Assembly: GCA_964401685.1 (NCBI GenBank)
Contig: CAYNZH010000003.1
Location: forward strand, 24,012 to 88,011
Direction of reading: 5' to 3'
Source of the DNA: DASRQK01 sp964401685
GTDB taxonomy: Bacteria; Bacteroidota; Bacteroidia; Sphingobacteriales; Sphingobacteriaceae
Length of the DNA: 64,000 nt
Shown here piece by piece: positions 42,546 to 52,549 of the stretch. The stretch's first letter is position 1. Every line of letters begins with the position of its first letter. The notes beneath the pieces were generated by a model. The model was not told where the DNA came from, made no database searches, and was given only the letters and a program-made list of their open reading frames with translations. The position numbers and the translations under genes are program-made.

Positions 42546-45500
42546 TTACTGTAGAATTACCCGGAGATTTATGCCAAAATTCATATAAGAAGTCGCAAAA
42601 GTCTGAGATGTATAAGGCCTTACAGAATTACTATCGTAGAAAAATCGGACATTGAACCGTTGATTGATCATGTAATCCACCGAAGGTCGGAATGAAATGC
42701 TTTTGTTGCCTGCTGCAATCTCGGAGAGGGTGACATCTGACCGATAAACCCGAGTCATCAAGTCATTGAGTGCAAAATCAACTCTGAAATTTAAATCATT
42801 ATTCAAATTGATGTGATCAAACCAGCCAAAGGGGAATCTAAAGTTGTTGGTCCTGTAGCCCATGCCGACCACGATAGCTTCCTCCGTCTGCATGGATAAC
42901 TGGCTGTTTTGCAAGCTAAAGTTCAACGCTCTGATTTTCCTGAATTCAGAATTGGCTGTTAGCCCGTTTCTAAACCGGACATCTATCCCGAAAAGGGGAA
43001 CGAACTGCTCGAAGATCGAAATCTGTTGAAATTGGAACTCAGAAATGAAATTTCCATTGGCATCTAAGACACTCGGATGGCCATTTGTTGTACCGTAACG
43101 GGCGGTTGAACTGTATCCCGAGATAGAATATTGGTTGTTATACCCATGGCTCAATGTCAAGCTGGAAAACAGTTCTTCAAATAAAGGCAGTGAACTGAGC
43201 CCCGAGTAAGTCAGGCGCCAATTGGGTATAGGAATCTGAGGGAAACTGTTCATCCGCGCAGACCCGGCGTCACGTCCCATGTATGTGGCCAAAAATGCAT
43301 GAACCACAACGTCCTGAGCATCTTTACCATAGCCGACTGCATACCCTTCATCGTCTGTTCCCGATGAATTTGGGTTTTGAGCGCCCAAGCGCTGGGAGAT
43401 GACCCTTCTGTTGTTCTCAAATCTCCTGAAAAGGGTCTGATGATCTGAAAATGCAGTCGCGAAGGTAGACGTTGAAATACTGAACGTACCGCTGACAAAG
43501 GGAGTGAAACTCTCGAAATCGTCTGTCTGCGCATTATACCTGAAAGACGAGTTGTAATTCCGGCTATTAAGCCGCAGCGCGCTGAAGTCAATTTGCAAGC
43601 GTGGCACGGGCTCTGCAATCGCGCGGAGCGAGATATCCTCCGTCAATGCGGTAGCAAAGAGCTGATTTTGCAGCGTATCCCGTGTTATCCAACCATTTTG
43701 TTCCGCAATCGGCCTGATGTCCTGCTGACTTCCGAGAAGAAAAGCCCAGCCAGGAGCGTGATGATCAAAATCATATCCCAGAGAGTGCGTCCTGGGCATG
43801 TAACCCGGCAAAAACGTATTCTCAACACGGGTGTACGCTCCGTTGATGTCTTTCACACTAGTGAGTAGCCGCGTTAAAAAGCCAAGTCCACCCTTGCTCT
43901 CGGGATTTCCGTACTCGCGGACAAAAGAAAATTTATTGTAAAAAGATTGCAAATTCAGACGTGGATTGACCTGAATGGTGCGGGCATTCTGAATGCTGTT
44001 GCCGAGTTCGAGATCTGGACTTTGCATAGCAAACAAGGGTTCGCTCTTCCAGGTAAACTGCGCCCCGTACCGTGTGTCAACAGTGACCCAATCCAGACCA
44101 GGGAGCAGATGTACTGGCAGGGTATAGGTCAGATTGATCATGTGATTATAATCCGTGGTCCTCCCCAATCTCTGAATATTCTCCCAAAGCGTGTCCCGTT
44201 TCAGACCATCTATCCGTCCTTCAGGCTCGTCAATGATTGCATAATTGGTAGCATTGAAGTCGAGCTTGAGGTTGGAAGTGAGATTCCAGCTGATCCCGTA
44301 GATTCGGTTCATCGTAAAGCTCTTGTTGTACAGCGTACCCACCATCGGCAGAAAATTATCCGGTGTGTTGTTTCTCAGGGTATTTTCATTGTAAATCCGG
44401 TTGACATCCATCCGGAAGTGCAATAACGAGGGTAACAAATTGTAGGAAAAATCTCCAAGCAAGGCTTGGTAATCCTTGGGAAGCAGCTTTTTAAATGGGG
44501 TACGGTAAGTTATTCCGTCACTGGCAAAGGTATAGTCCAGGGCTGCCCGGTACTGTTTTTGCACTGCCGCCTCTGTCAGATGATCTCTTTGGTAGAGCTG
44601 GGAAAATGCATAAGTGGCACTAACATTTTCAATGTTCCAGGGTCTGGCGGGCCTTTCTATATTTGTTCTTATCTTCCGGACATTGGTAAAACTAAAAGAC
44701 CTGCGCAACAGAAAATCCTGAGTCACCCTGAGCAAGGAATCCCGCTGATTGCGATTGAGATTGGCCAGTGCACTATTGAGTTCCATATCTGGCATCAGCG
44801 GATTGTATTCGGGGGTGCCCCGCTGATTGGTCAAACTAAAATAAAATGGTATGCGAATGCCATAGTCTGAAGGGAAAAATCTGCCGAATTCCGCATCTGT
44901 GAGCAAGTCAAAATAAAGATCCTCGCTACGATTCCTGTCGGACATCCGTTGGTCTAGCGAACCAAAACCGACGGTACTCTTCCTACCTGAGAGTGTAATA
45001 TTCGCGAAGTCTGCCAGCTTTGCCTGTAGTCGTGCTGTGGCTGCCCATCCTCCCGCGCGGTCAAATTCAGTAAGTCTGAATTCATTGAACCAAATGGTGG
45101 CGGATTTCTCCAAACCGTCGTCGTTTCCCTGACTGTAGGGAGAACCTTTTAGTGGATTGAGCACTCCCAGCATGTAGAAGCGTACTTTGCTGAGATCTGG
45201 CTGCCCGACTATGGTGATTCTATCTGAACCGTCCTGATAAACAAAAGGTACGTCAATAGGCCAGGGACTTCCATTCAATGTTGCCCTGTTTCTCGCGTCC
45301 TTTGCTGACTGAAACAAGGATAAACGAAAATTGACCCGATTTTCAGCCGGCCAGATTGCTTCAGGGTCAGAAGTGCCAGGCTGGGTAACCCTAAGTGGCA
45401 AATCGTACTGATAATAGTTGTAGCGATCGTCCGTTCCGACGCGAATAAAGGCACGCAGATCTCCGTCTTTCAAATATAGACCTTCGGCATGAACGAACAT

Positions 45501-48500
45501 TTCCATTCGACCATAAGACCTAAAATCATTGATCGTCGTTTTATAGGCGGCACGGCCGAAACCATCCTCCAAATTCGTCACTTCCAGAGCGAGGGCTTGC
45601 TCGTTGAGTTGCATATTGTTATTCGCGGCACCCCATTCGAGTTGTCTTTGAATCCCGGGCGGTACAACGTATGGGATGGGTTGTCTGTTCCCGTTTTCCT
45701 CGATATTTACTGCCGAAACCACGAAAGTAGACCGATCAGAACCCGCATTTCCCAAGGTGGGATCTGTGATGATTTTGCTTGCGCTGTTTTCTGCATTATA
45801 ACGCCGCCACTCCCCCCTTACCAGCTGGAGTTGAGCCAGGCGAATTACTGCGGAATCGGAAAAATTGGTCATAAACATCCGCATGAAGCGGATTGATTTG
45901 AAATCCTGGATGTCCCCAACTTTCTCTCCCTGCACCAGGGGAATCCGGAATTGGTACCATTTTACCTTCTCGCTCCGGCCATTTTCCAGGCGCACATCAG
46001 CTTCGTGAATATCCGAAATATAACTTTCACCCACCACCATGTTCTGTGGATCGAGAGCTATCTTATATTGGTAATATTCTTCAATCTCGTTCATGTTATT
46101 GTCCCGGTTGATGTCTTCGCCATCCGGGAACAAAGTCGATGCGGATGTTTCGACTCCGAATTCTTCCATGGACTGCTCGGGGGTCCGCGCATTTCCCTCC
46201 AACCCATTGAAGCGCATGTATCTCTGTAAAATACCAGCTCCGTCCCTATCCAGATTTTCACTCCGGAAATAGTTAAAATTGTCGCCGGACGGATCCGCCT
46301 CCAGTCGCTGGAATGCAACCGGGTTGAGCAGGGAACGCATTTGATTGAGGAAATCAGCATGAAACTGACGCTCATCTTCATCATTCAATCCATCTATCCC
46401 GATGTCCTGCCTCGCTCGTTTCACCGGATCGTTGTCAAAAGCATTCACTACGGGTTGGCGTTTCGGAACTCGGCCCCAAGCTGTCTCGTCGATATCGGAG
46501 AGGTCGCCAGTGGGTGACATGCCGTTTTCAAGGGCCTTTCTGCCGTCTTTCAGTATATCTTCTGAAATATTCCCCAAATTAAAATAGAGGTCACCGCCAT
46601 CGGATCCGGGGTTGGTTAGGAAAGGATCCATCATCCAGATTTCGATAAATTCTATATTTTGAGATTCAAAATCGGGCACATCAATTTTCCTAAATATCCC
46701 TCCCCATCGGCTTTCAGGATTAGAAAGGCGGCCATCAGGATTGACACCGGTCGTGGTGTAATTGTACGGCCCCCTTATTGTCGGGTAAAAAGCCAGATCC
46801 AACGTGGGTAGGGAAATCGGAAGTCCAGTGGGCGAGTCTTTTAAAGGAAATACTTCCTGTTCGAGTACTTCTCTCACGCGATGTTCCGACAATTCAGTCC
46901 GGTCAATATTTGAAGGTCTTAGGCTGGTATTTCTATAGAAAACCGGATCAATGTTGTAAAAAGCTAGTTGCGCTCTGTTGTAACCATAAGCCAAGTCATT
47001 GACAAGGCTAGACTCTGGGAACAACTGGGGCGTTCCCGAAATTTGCCAGGATCTCGCTCCTTTCAAGTCAATAAAAGATCTCGTGTTTTCAAAATCGTCC
47101 AGGTAGGTCGTCCCCTGCTCGGTGCCCGCAAAATTCAACGCTCTTGAAACTCCTGGTCGCAATTGGGCGAATTCTGTGTAAAAGGATATGTTTGATTCTT
47201 CCTTAGTGTCGATAAAGGGAATCTTGTCCACCAATCGGGTCAGCCACCGTGACGAGGAATTATAATTCAGATCGAGCCCCCACATGGTATTGGTGACCGG
47301 CTCCTCGCCAATGTTTACCTTCTGTGTAAGGGGCTTTTCGCTCAATCTCAGTATAGTACCCCCAAGCCATAATTTGTCACTGGCCATATAATCAAAGCGT
47401 CCACCCATCATGGTACGTTGTTGCATGCCGAAGAGCTGGCTATTTTCCATCTTGATTCGAATCGGCTGCCCCGACTGCAACAACGCCTGGTTGAGTATCC
47501 TAACCCGTCCAACGTAATAATCGACCATGTAGTCGACACCCTCCTGAAGGGGCGTGGTACCTGCAAACACCTGAACAGACCCGTGAGGCACATTTATTGC
47601 GCCTAATTGAAATTCTGTCCCTGCGTCGGATTCGTAGGTTCCCCGGATCAGATAACGATTCTTATTTGGATATAGCTGCTGTGCAAGGGTTTTCGTCGTG
47701 TCATAAAGTGCGTTGAACACATATTTCTCAATCAATGCATTTTCCTGTCCTTCTATGAACTGGGCTTCCAGATCCTCACCAAAGGGTTCAACAACGGGAA
47801 ACATGACACGTCCATAGTCTGTGTCGATTGTTAAACCGGGGAGAAAGTCGAAAAAACCGTCCGGTTGCCGGGCTTGGGAAGGATTCAGTCTATCCAATCC
47901 GGTCAGCTGTATCCAAAGTTTATTCGCGGTACGTTCTCCCTCGTACATTACGGGTCTTTCGACGCCACTTTCGTCTTCTATACGATAGATCTGAAATTTA
48001 AAGTTCCTCGGGCTGATGTTATGAGCGCCAATTGAATAGATGTTCTTCATCATCAGATCCCAGGTCGGAAGATTGGTTTTTAAAACCTCGTTCTTGAGCA
48101 ATTTTGCGAATAACATCCTTGGTTCGGAGGGCGTCACGGCAACATCCGTAGAAAATTCACCTACCTGATACTCTTGACCATTGGCCGTATATCTGTACGC
48201 GACTGCGAGTACTTGGTCCCCTTGTAGCGGCATTCTCAAGGAGATAAATCCCAGGCGTGGATCTAAGACGAAATCCGTTCCTTGGTTCAGTTTTCGGGCA
48301 AAGTTTAATTTTGCATAATTGTCATTACCTCCGCTTCCGCTGAAAAAACCCTGAAGAGAACCTGACTGGGTAGAACGTGCGTCGGCAGGTAGGATTTCTA
48401 GCAAATTATTGGACTGCACGGACGCGGGATCGCCTGGAATTCCGGACGAAGGCATGACACTCGATCGCGCCGAAATGATCGGATTGAAGGGAGTGTATTC

Positions 48501-49601
48501 GCCTAAATCCATCAAAGCGAGCACATCACGAGAGCCTTCAATCGCGTTGCTCCTATTACTTACCCACACTTCTATCTGTGTAATATTGATATTTGTAGTG
48601 ATCAGCGGCGCCATCGCGAGGGTTCTGTTGAAATTATCCCTGAAATACTGCGCTAAAAAGAAGTGCTGGTTATCTTCATAGTCGTCGGCTTTTAAGGAAA
48701 ATTCGCTCTCTTGCGCGCCATTTTTGATCGTAATTTCCCTTTGCTGGGATTGTTGCTGGGACAAAATCCCCGTGAAATGCAATCTACCGAGCTGCATTTG
48801 GGTTTTGATGCCAAATAATGCTTCTGTTCCCGTGATCAAGGAGGTATTCAGTGGCAGATTCACGTTACCTAATTCTATTCGCTGAATGATATCATCGTCC
48901 TTTCCCGTGTAATCAAGGCGAATTTGGTTCTCAAAATCGAATTGAGCCTGAGTATTGAAATTTGTGGTCAACCTGAATCTCTCGCCGATCTGGCCCGTGA
49001 GATTCATTTGTATCCTTTGGTCAAAATCATAGCCCCATTGCTGCCTCTGCCGCTCGTTGAACATGGGATTTTCGTTTTTATCCCGCTGACCCCTAAAGGT
49101 AATGTCTGCGCTTCCTCTGGGTATAATATCTATACGATTACTACCGAAAATCCGCTCAAACGTCTCGCTCTGTACATAAATTGTGGGAATGAGCCTATCC
49201 ATTCTCGATTGCTGAGCCTGGTTGCGGGATAGTCGGCGCCAATTTTGCTCAAGAATGAGGTTGTTTTCGTAGGTCTGAAACTCTTCAAAAGTGAGGTACT
49301 GAGGAGGTCGGTACATGCGGCTACCCAGAGACTCCCGGATTACGTACTGGTTGGAAATCGGATCGAAAACAATTTCCCTTTTGATATTGGATGGCCGGCC
49401 CAACTGAATTCCGGCCGCTCGCGGCGAAAGTTGCAGGAAAGGATTGTCTTTGAAGGGGTATCTGAGCTGTATACTGTCGCGTCTCTCGGGAGTGGAACTT
49501 GTCGTGTCCCTTTGACTGAAACCTGATAATGCGAATAGCAGGCCGATCGTGATCAGAAAAATGATTCTTAGATTTTCTATGCCATTCAAGCCCTCTTTCA
49601 C
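42546..49601 (-). CDS. sprA: Cell surface protein SprA (type IX secretion outer-membrane translocon)
   Basis: The 2351-residue protein has an N-terminal hydrophobic signal (about 10-30, IIFLITIGLLFALSGFSQ). SprA is the giant outer-membrane beta-barrel channel of the type IX secretion system and is needed for gliding where that exists. The body is long, beta-rich and aromatic, with SprA N-domain-like repeats in the first half (for example LTFEEFQTYENNLI; GQIGERFRLTTNFNTQAQF) and barrel strands to the C-terminus (YMNFGINLRVILQ). Length is close to that known for F. johnsoniae SprA (about 2,400). Its ATG overlaps the ruvA stop by 4 bases; sprA next to ruvA is conserved in Bacteroidota. No other T9SS gene is in the window. 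Confidence 0.96.
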   Translation of the reverse strand: MKEGLNGIENLRIIFLITIGLLFALSGFSQRDTTSSTPERRDSIQLRYPFKDNPFLQLSPRAAGIQLGRPSNIKREIVFDPISNQYVIRESLGSRMYRPPQYLTFEEFQTYENNLILEQNWRRLSRNQAQQSRMDRLIPTIYVQSETFERIFGSNRIDIIPRGSADITFRGQRDKNENPMFNERQRQQWGYDFDQRIQMNLTGQIGERFRLTTNFNTQAQFDFENQIRLDYTGKDDDIIQRIELGNVNLPLNTSLITGTEALFGIKTQMQLGRLHFTGILSQQQSQQREITIKNGAQESEFSLKADDYEDNQHFFLAQYFRDNFNRTLAMAPLITTNINITQIEVWVSNRSNAIEGSRDVLALMDLGEYTPFNPIISARSSVMPSSGIPGDPASVQSNNLLEILPADARSTQSGSLQGFFSGSGGNDNYAKLNFARKLNQGTDFVLDPRLGFISLRMPLQGDQVLAVAYRYTANGQEYQVGEFSTDVAVTPSEPRMLFAKLLKNEVLKTNLPTWDLMMKNIYSIGAHNISPRNFKFQIYRIEDESGVERPVMYEGERTANKLWIQLTGLDRLNPSQARQPDGFFDFLPGLTIDTDYGRVMFPVVEPFGEDLEAQFIEGQENALIEKYVFNALYDTTKTLAQQLYPNKNRYLIRGTYESDAGTEFQLGAINVPHGSVQVFAGTTPLQEGVDYMVDYYVGRVRILNQALLQSGQPIRIKMENSQLFGMQQRTMMGGRFDYMASDKLWLGGTILRLSEKPLTQKVNIGEEPVTNTMWGLDLNYNSSSRWLTRLVDKIPFIDTKEESNISFYTEFAQLRPGVSRALNFAGTEQGTTYLDDFENTRSFIDLKGARSWQISGTPQLFPESSLVNDLAYGYNRAQLAFYNIDPVFYRNTSLRPSNIDRTELSEHRVREVLEQEVFPLKDSPTGLPISLPTLDLAFYPTIRGPYNYTTTGVNPDGRLSNPESRWGGIFRKIDVPDFESQNIEFIEIWMMDPFLTNPGSDGGDLYFNLGNISEDILKDGRKALENGMSPTGDLSDIDETAWGRVPKRQPVVNAFDNDPVKRARQDIGIDGLNDEDERQFHADFLNQMRSLLNPVAFQRLEADPSGDNFNYFRSENLDRDGAGILQRYMRFNGLEGNARTPEQSMEEFGVETSASTLFPDGEDINRDNNMNEIEEYYQYKIALDPQNMVVGESYISDIHEADVRLENGRSEKVKWYQFRIPLVQGEKVGDIQDFKSIRFMRMFMTNFSDSAVIRLAQLQLVRGEWRRYNAENSASKIITDPTLGNAGSDRSTFVVSAVNIEENGNRQPIPYVVPPGIQRQLEWGAANNNMQLNEQALALEVTNLEDGFGRAAYKTTINDFRSYGRMEMFVHAEGLYLKDGDLRAFIRVGTDDRYNYYQYDLPLRVTQPGTSDPEAIWPAENRVNFRLSLFQSAKDARNRATLNGSPWPIDVPFVYQDGSDRITIVGQPDLSKVRFYMLGVLNPLKGSPYSQGNDDGLEKSATIWFNEFRLTEFDRAGGWAATARLQAKLADFANITLSGRKSTVGFGSLDQRMSDRNRSEDLYFDLLTDAEFGRFFPSDYGIRIPFYFSLTNQRGTPEYNPLMPDMELNSALANLNRNQRDSLLRVTQDFLLRRSFSFTNVRKIRTNIERPARPWNIENVSATYAFSQLYQRDHLTEAAVQKQYRAALDYTFASDGITYRTPFKKLLPKDYQALLGDFSYNLLPSLLHFRMDVNRIYNENTLRNNTPDNFLPMVGTLYNKSFTMNRIYGISWNLTSNLKLDFNATNYAIIDEPEGRIDGLKRDTLWENIQRLGRTTDYNHMINLTYTLPVHLLPGLDWVTVDTRYGAQFTWKSEPLFAMQSPDLELGNSIQNARTIQVNPRLNLQSFYNKFSFVREYGNPESKGGLGFLTRLLTSVKDINGAYTRVENTFLPGYMPRTHSLGYDFDHHAPGWAFLLGSQQDIRPIAEQNGWITRDTLQNQLFATALTEDISLRAIAEPVPRLQIDFSALRLNSRNYNSSFRYNAQTDDFESFTPFVSGTFSISTSTFATAFSDHQTLFRRFENNRRVISQRLGAQNPNSSGTDDEGYAVGYGKDAQDVVVHAFLATYMGRDAGSARMNSFPQIPIPNWRLTYSGLSSLPLFEELFSSLTLSHGYNNQYSISGYSSTARYGTTNGHPSVLDANGNFISEFQFQQISIFEQFVPLFGIDVRFRNGLTANSEFRKIRALNFSLQNSQLSMQTEEAIVVGMGYRTNNFRFPFGWFDHINLNNDLNFRVDFALNDLMTRVYRSDVTLSEIAAGNKSISFRPSVDYMINQRFNVRFFYDSNSVRPYTSQTFATSYMNFGINLRVILQ

Positions 49602-50176
49602 AATCGTTTTAGCGCAGTTTTTATAATATTCTCTAAGTCAAGGCCTGGATGGTCCTTGGTAATGCCGCTCAAAGCTTTTTCTATTTGTGCCTTCTGAAAT
49701 CCCAGCATGAGAAGGGCATTTGTCGCCTCGTCTCGATGGGTCATCAAACTTTCTCCAGAAGCCGGCCGTATACTGATTTTTTTAAGCTTATCTTGCAGCT
49801 CCAAAATCACCCGCTGCGCAGTTTTAGGTCCGATTCCTTTCATACTTTTCAGGAAGTTGACATCCCCGTTTACGATCGCAGACTCCACGTCGTCCGGAGC
49901 CTGTGAGGAAAGCATCGTTCTGGCTGTATTTGGCCCTATCCCCGAAACAGAAATGAGATGCTCAAACAACTGCCTTTCGTTTTCTTCGGCAAAACCAAAA
50001 AGCGAATGTGCATCTTCCCTCACTTGAAAACTGATGTAGAGTTGACAATTTTCCTGATCTTTGAGCAACGAGTAAGTATGGAGGGAAATAAGGACCAAAT
50101 AGCCCACACCGTGGACATCAAGGACCACACGTGTAGGCGATTTAGTTACCAATTTTCCCTTCAAATAATCATACAT
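49598..50176 (-). CDS. ruvA: Holliday junction branch migration protein RuvA
   Basis: The 192-residue protein starts at ATG 50176 (MYDYLKGKLVTKSPTRVV); the frame is open upstream, but that part overlaps the end of maeB and is not family-like. Domain I (about 1-62) is an OB-fold. Two helix-hairpin-helix motifs lie in domain II (LISVSGIGPNTARTML; FLKSMKGIGPKTAQRVI). Domain III (about 145-192) is the RuvB-contacting helix bundle. RuvA binds Holliday junctions and loads RuvB. It lies 10 bases after maeB and overlaps sprA by 4 bases. Confidence 0.96.
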   Translation of the reverse strand: MYDYLKGKLVTKSPTRVVLDVHGVGYLVLISLHTYSLLKDQENCQLYISFQVREDAHSLFGFAEENERQLFEHLISVSGIGPNTARTMLSSQAPDDVESAIVNGDVNFLKSMKGIGPKTAQRVILELQDKLKKISIRPASGESLMTHRDEATNALLMLGFQKAQIEKALSGITKDHPGLDLENIIKTALKRL

Positions 50177-50186
50177 AGCTTTTTGC

Positions 50187-52493
50187 TTACCTGCGCTTGT
50201 TCGCTTTTTGTTTAGGTTCGGTACTTTGCCCTTTGGATTGTACATCCACGACGGCAATGGTGACCATATTCACAATTTCTCTTACCGTACTGTCCAGTTG
50301 CAGCACGTGCACAGGCTTGTTCATTCCTAGAAGTATGGGCCCTACGGCTTCGGCATTACCCACTTCCTGCAATAGCTTGTAGGCAATATTTCCGGATTCT
50401 AGATTCGGAAATACTAGAACATTGGCCGGCGAACCGACAAGCTTACTAAAGGGGAAATTGGCTTCCAGCAAAGAATTGTTTACGGCAAAATTACCTTGCA
50501 TTTCACCGTCGACCAAGATATCCGGGTGATTTTCGTGAAGCATGCTAACCGCCTTTTGAACTTTTTTCGGTACTGCGCCTTCGTTAGAACCGAAGTTGGA
50601 GTAAGAGAGCAGGGCAATCCGAGGCGTCACGCCCATTTTCTTGACGGCTTCATGCAAGAGTAAGGAAATATCTACCAATTCCTCGGCTGTCGGATCTTCA
50701 TTGACCGTTGTGTCCCCAAAGAATATAGGGCCTTTGGATGTGAGCATCATGTACATGCCCGCCAATTTACTGCCCGGTTGGGTACCGACTACATGAAGAG
50801 CAGGTCGTATGGACGAACCGTAGCTGCTTGTCAACCCCGAAATCACCGTGTCGGCCTGTCCGAATTCGAGCATGGAAGCGGCGAAATAGTTGCGCTCTGT
50901 CATCAACTTTTGTGCCTGCCGCGGCGTTACTCCTTTTCGCTGACGCTTTTTCAACAAATGATCGACAAACTGTTGAAATCTTTCCGTTTCAGTTTCGGTT
51001 TTTGGATCAATAATTTCTACTTGATCCAATTGAAGCATATTTTCTTCGATAATTTGATAAATTTTTTGCTTATTTCCCAATAAAATAGGAACCGCAATCT
51101 TTTCTTCCTTGACGATCTGGGCGGCACGCAGGATTTTATAATTATCTGCTTCTGCGAATACGACGCGCTTAGGTTCGCGTTTGGCCACGTCGGTCAGGTT
51201 ACGCATGATACGCTCGTCCAATCCGAGCCTCAGTCTCAATTCCTCGGCATAGGTCTCCCAGTCGGTAATGACTTTTCGTGCCACCCCTGATTGAATCGCT
51301 GCCTTTGCCACTGCTGGAGCGACCTCGGTGATCAACCTTGGATCCGTCGGTTTGGGTATGATATAATCCGGACCAAAGTTGAGGACCTGCGTGCTGTATG
51401 CTTGATAAACCGCTTCCGGTACGGGCATTTTTGCCATTTTCGCGATCGCGTGAACCGCTGCGATTTTCATCTCCTCATTGATTGCGGTTGCCCGCACGTC
51501 CAAAGCGCCCCTGAAAATATAGGGGAATCCTAACACATTATTTACCTGATTTGGAAAATCGGAACGCCCTGTTGCCATGATCACGTCTTTTCTGGTTTCC
51601 ACAGCTAATGGGTAGGATATCTCGGGATCGGGATTGGCCATGGCAAACACAATGGGATTCTTTGCCATACTTTTAAGCATTTCAGGACTAAGAATGTCCG
51701 CAGCGGAGAGACCAATGAATACGTCTGCCCCTTTGATAGCATCTTCCAGAGTCCTCACATTCAGCTTGGTTGCAAATTCGGCTTTAATTTCGTCCAAATG
51801 TTCCCTGTCTTGTCGGATACAACCGCTGCGATCCAACATGATCACATTCTCCTTTTTTACGCCCAGTGCTACGTACATTCTGGTACAGGAAATTGCTGCG
51901 GCTCCGGCGCCGTTCACAACGACACGGATTTTTTCCATTTTCTTCTTCTGAAGTTCACATGCATTTAGTAACGCCGCGCCCGAAATGATTGCCGTCCCGT
52001 GCTGATCATCATGCATAATAGGAATACTCAGTTCTTCCTTCAAGCGCTGTTCTATTTCAAAGCATTCGGGAGCTTTGATGTCTTCCAGGTTGATTCCGCC
52101 GAAAGTAGGCTCGAGGCTTTTTACGATTTTCACAAAATCGTCCACATTCTTTGTATCTAACTCTATATCGAATACATCGATATCGGCAAATATTTTAAAA
52201 AGCAAGCCCTTACCTTCCATCACCGGTTTGGATGCTTCAGGACCTATATCGCCCAAACCGAGCACCGCTGTTCCATTACTAATAACGGCTACCAAGTTTC
52301 CCTTGGCCGTGTACTTATAAACATTTTCTGGAGTTTCAGCAATGCGAAGGCAGGGTTCAGCCACCCCCGGCGAGTAGGCCAGAGACAAATCCCTTTGCGA
52401 TTGAGTGGGTTTGGTCGGAACTACTTCAATTTTCCCTGGTCTCCCCTTGGCGTGATAATCTAATGCTTCTTGTTTAAGATTCTTTTTGTTCAT
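50187..52493 (-). CDS. maeB: NADP-dependent malic enzyme with phosphotransacetylase-like C-terminus
   Basis: The 768-residue protein decarboxylates malate to pyruvate with NADP reduction. The malic domain (about 15-160) includes LSLAYSPGVAEPCL and the catalytic GDIGPEASKPVMEGKG; the metal-binding MHDDQHGTAI is near 165. The NAD(P)-binding domain has VVVNGAGAAAISC (near 191-203). From about 430 to the end there is a phosphate acetyl/butyryltransferase-like domain (RVVFAEADNYKILRAAQI; LESGNIAYKLLQEVGNAEA), which in MaeB is thought to be regulatory. It is first in the run maeB-ruvA-sprA and has its own promoter. Confidence 0.96.
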   Translation of the reverse strand: MNKKNLKQEALDYHAKGRPGKIEVVPTKPTQSQRDLSLAYSPGVAEPCLRIAETPENVYKYTAKGNLVAVISNGTAVLGLGDIGPEASKPVMEGKGLLFKIFADIDVFDIELDTKNVDDFVKIVKSLEPTFGGINLEDIKAPECFEIEQRLKEELSIPIMHDDQHGTAIISGAALLNACELQKKKMEKIRVVVNGAGAAAISCTRMYVALGVKKENVIMLDRSGCIRQDREHLDEIKAEFATKLNVRTLEDAIKGADVFIGLSAADILSPEMLKSMAKNPIVFAMANPDPEISYPLAVETRKDVIMATGRSDFPNQVNNVLGFPYIFRGALDVRATAINEEMKIAAVHAIAKMAKMPVPEAVYQAYSTQVLNFGPDYIIPKPTDPRLITEVAPAVAKAAIQSGVARKVITDWETYAEELRLRLGLDERIMRNLTDVAKREPKRVVFAEADNYKILRAAQIVKEEKIAVPILLGNKQKIYQIIEENMLQLDQVEIIDPKTETETERFQQFVDHLLKKRQRKGVTPRQAQKLMTERNYFAASMLEFGQADTVISGLTSSYGSSIRPALHVVGTQPGSKLAGMYMMLTSKGPIFFGDTTVNEDPTAEELVDISLLLHEAVKKMGVTPRIALLSYSNFGSNEGAVPKKVQKAVSMLHENHPDILVDGEMQGNFAVNNSLLEANFPFSKLVGSPANVLVFPNLESGNIAYKLLQEVGNAEAVGPILLGMNKPVHVLQLDSTVREIVNMVTIAVVDVQSKGQSTEPKQKANKRR

Positions 52494-52507
52494 ATTTTAT
52501 AATTAGG

Positions 52508-52534
52508 CCGTGTTCCTTTTATATAAGGAACGGG
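52508..52534 (-). promoter_or_regulatory. Short hairpin in the maeB leader
   Basis: GTTCCTT (52512-52518) and AAGGAAC (52525-52531) form a 7-bp inverted repeat with a 6-base loop. If transcription starts near 52531, this hairpin forms the very 5' end of the maeB mRNA, where it could protect the transcript or affect translation. No riboswitch is recognised. Confidence 0.35.
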
Positions 52535-52537
52535 CAA

Positions 52538-52545
52538 CAAAGATA
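52538..52545 (-). promoter_or_regulatory. -7 element of the maeB promoter
   Basis: The minus strand reads TATCTTTG, a perfect -7 element, but the -33 region lacks a well-spaced TTTG. The predicted start is near 52531, giving a leader of about 38 bases. It overlaps the downstream end of the PBP4 gene spacer. Confidence 0.5.
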
Positions 52546-52549
52546 CATG

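Noticed and set aside
42546..49601. Many forward frames of 60-160 residues inside the sprA region
   Set aside because: They are shadows of the single continuous SprA frame and lack supported starts or domains.
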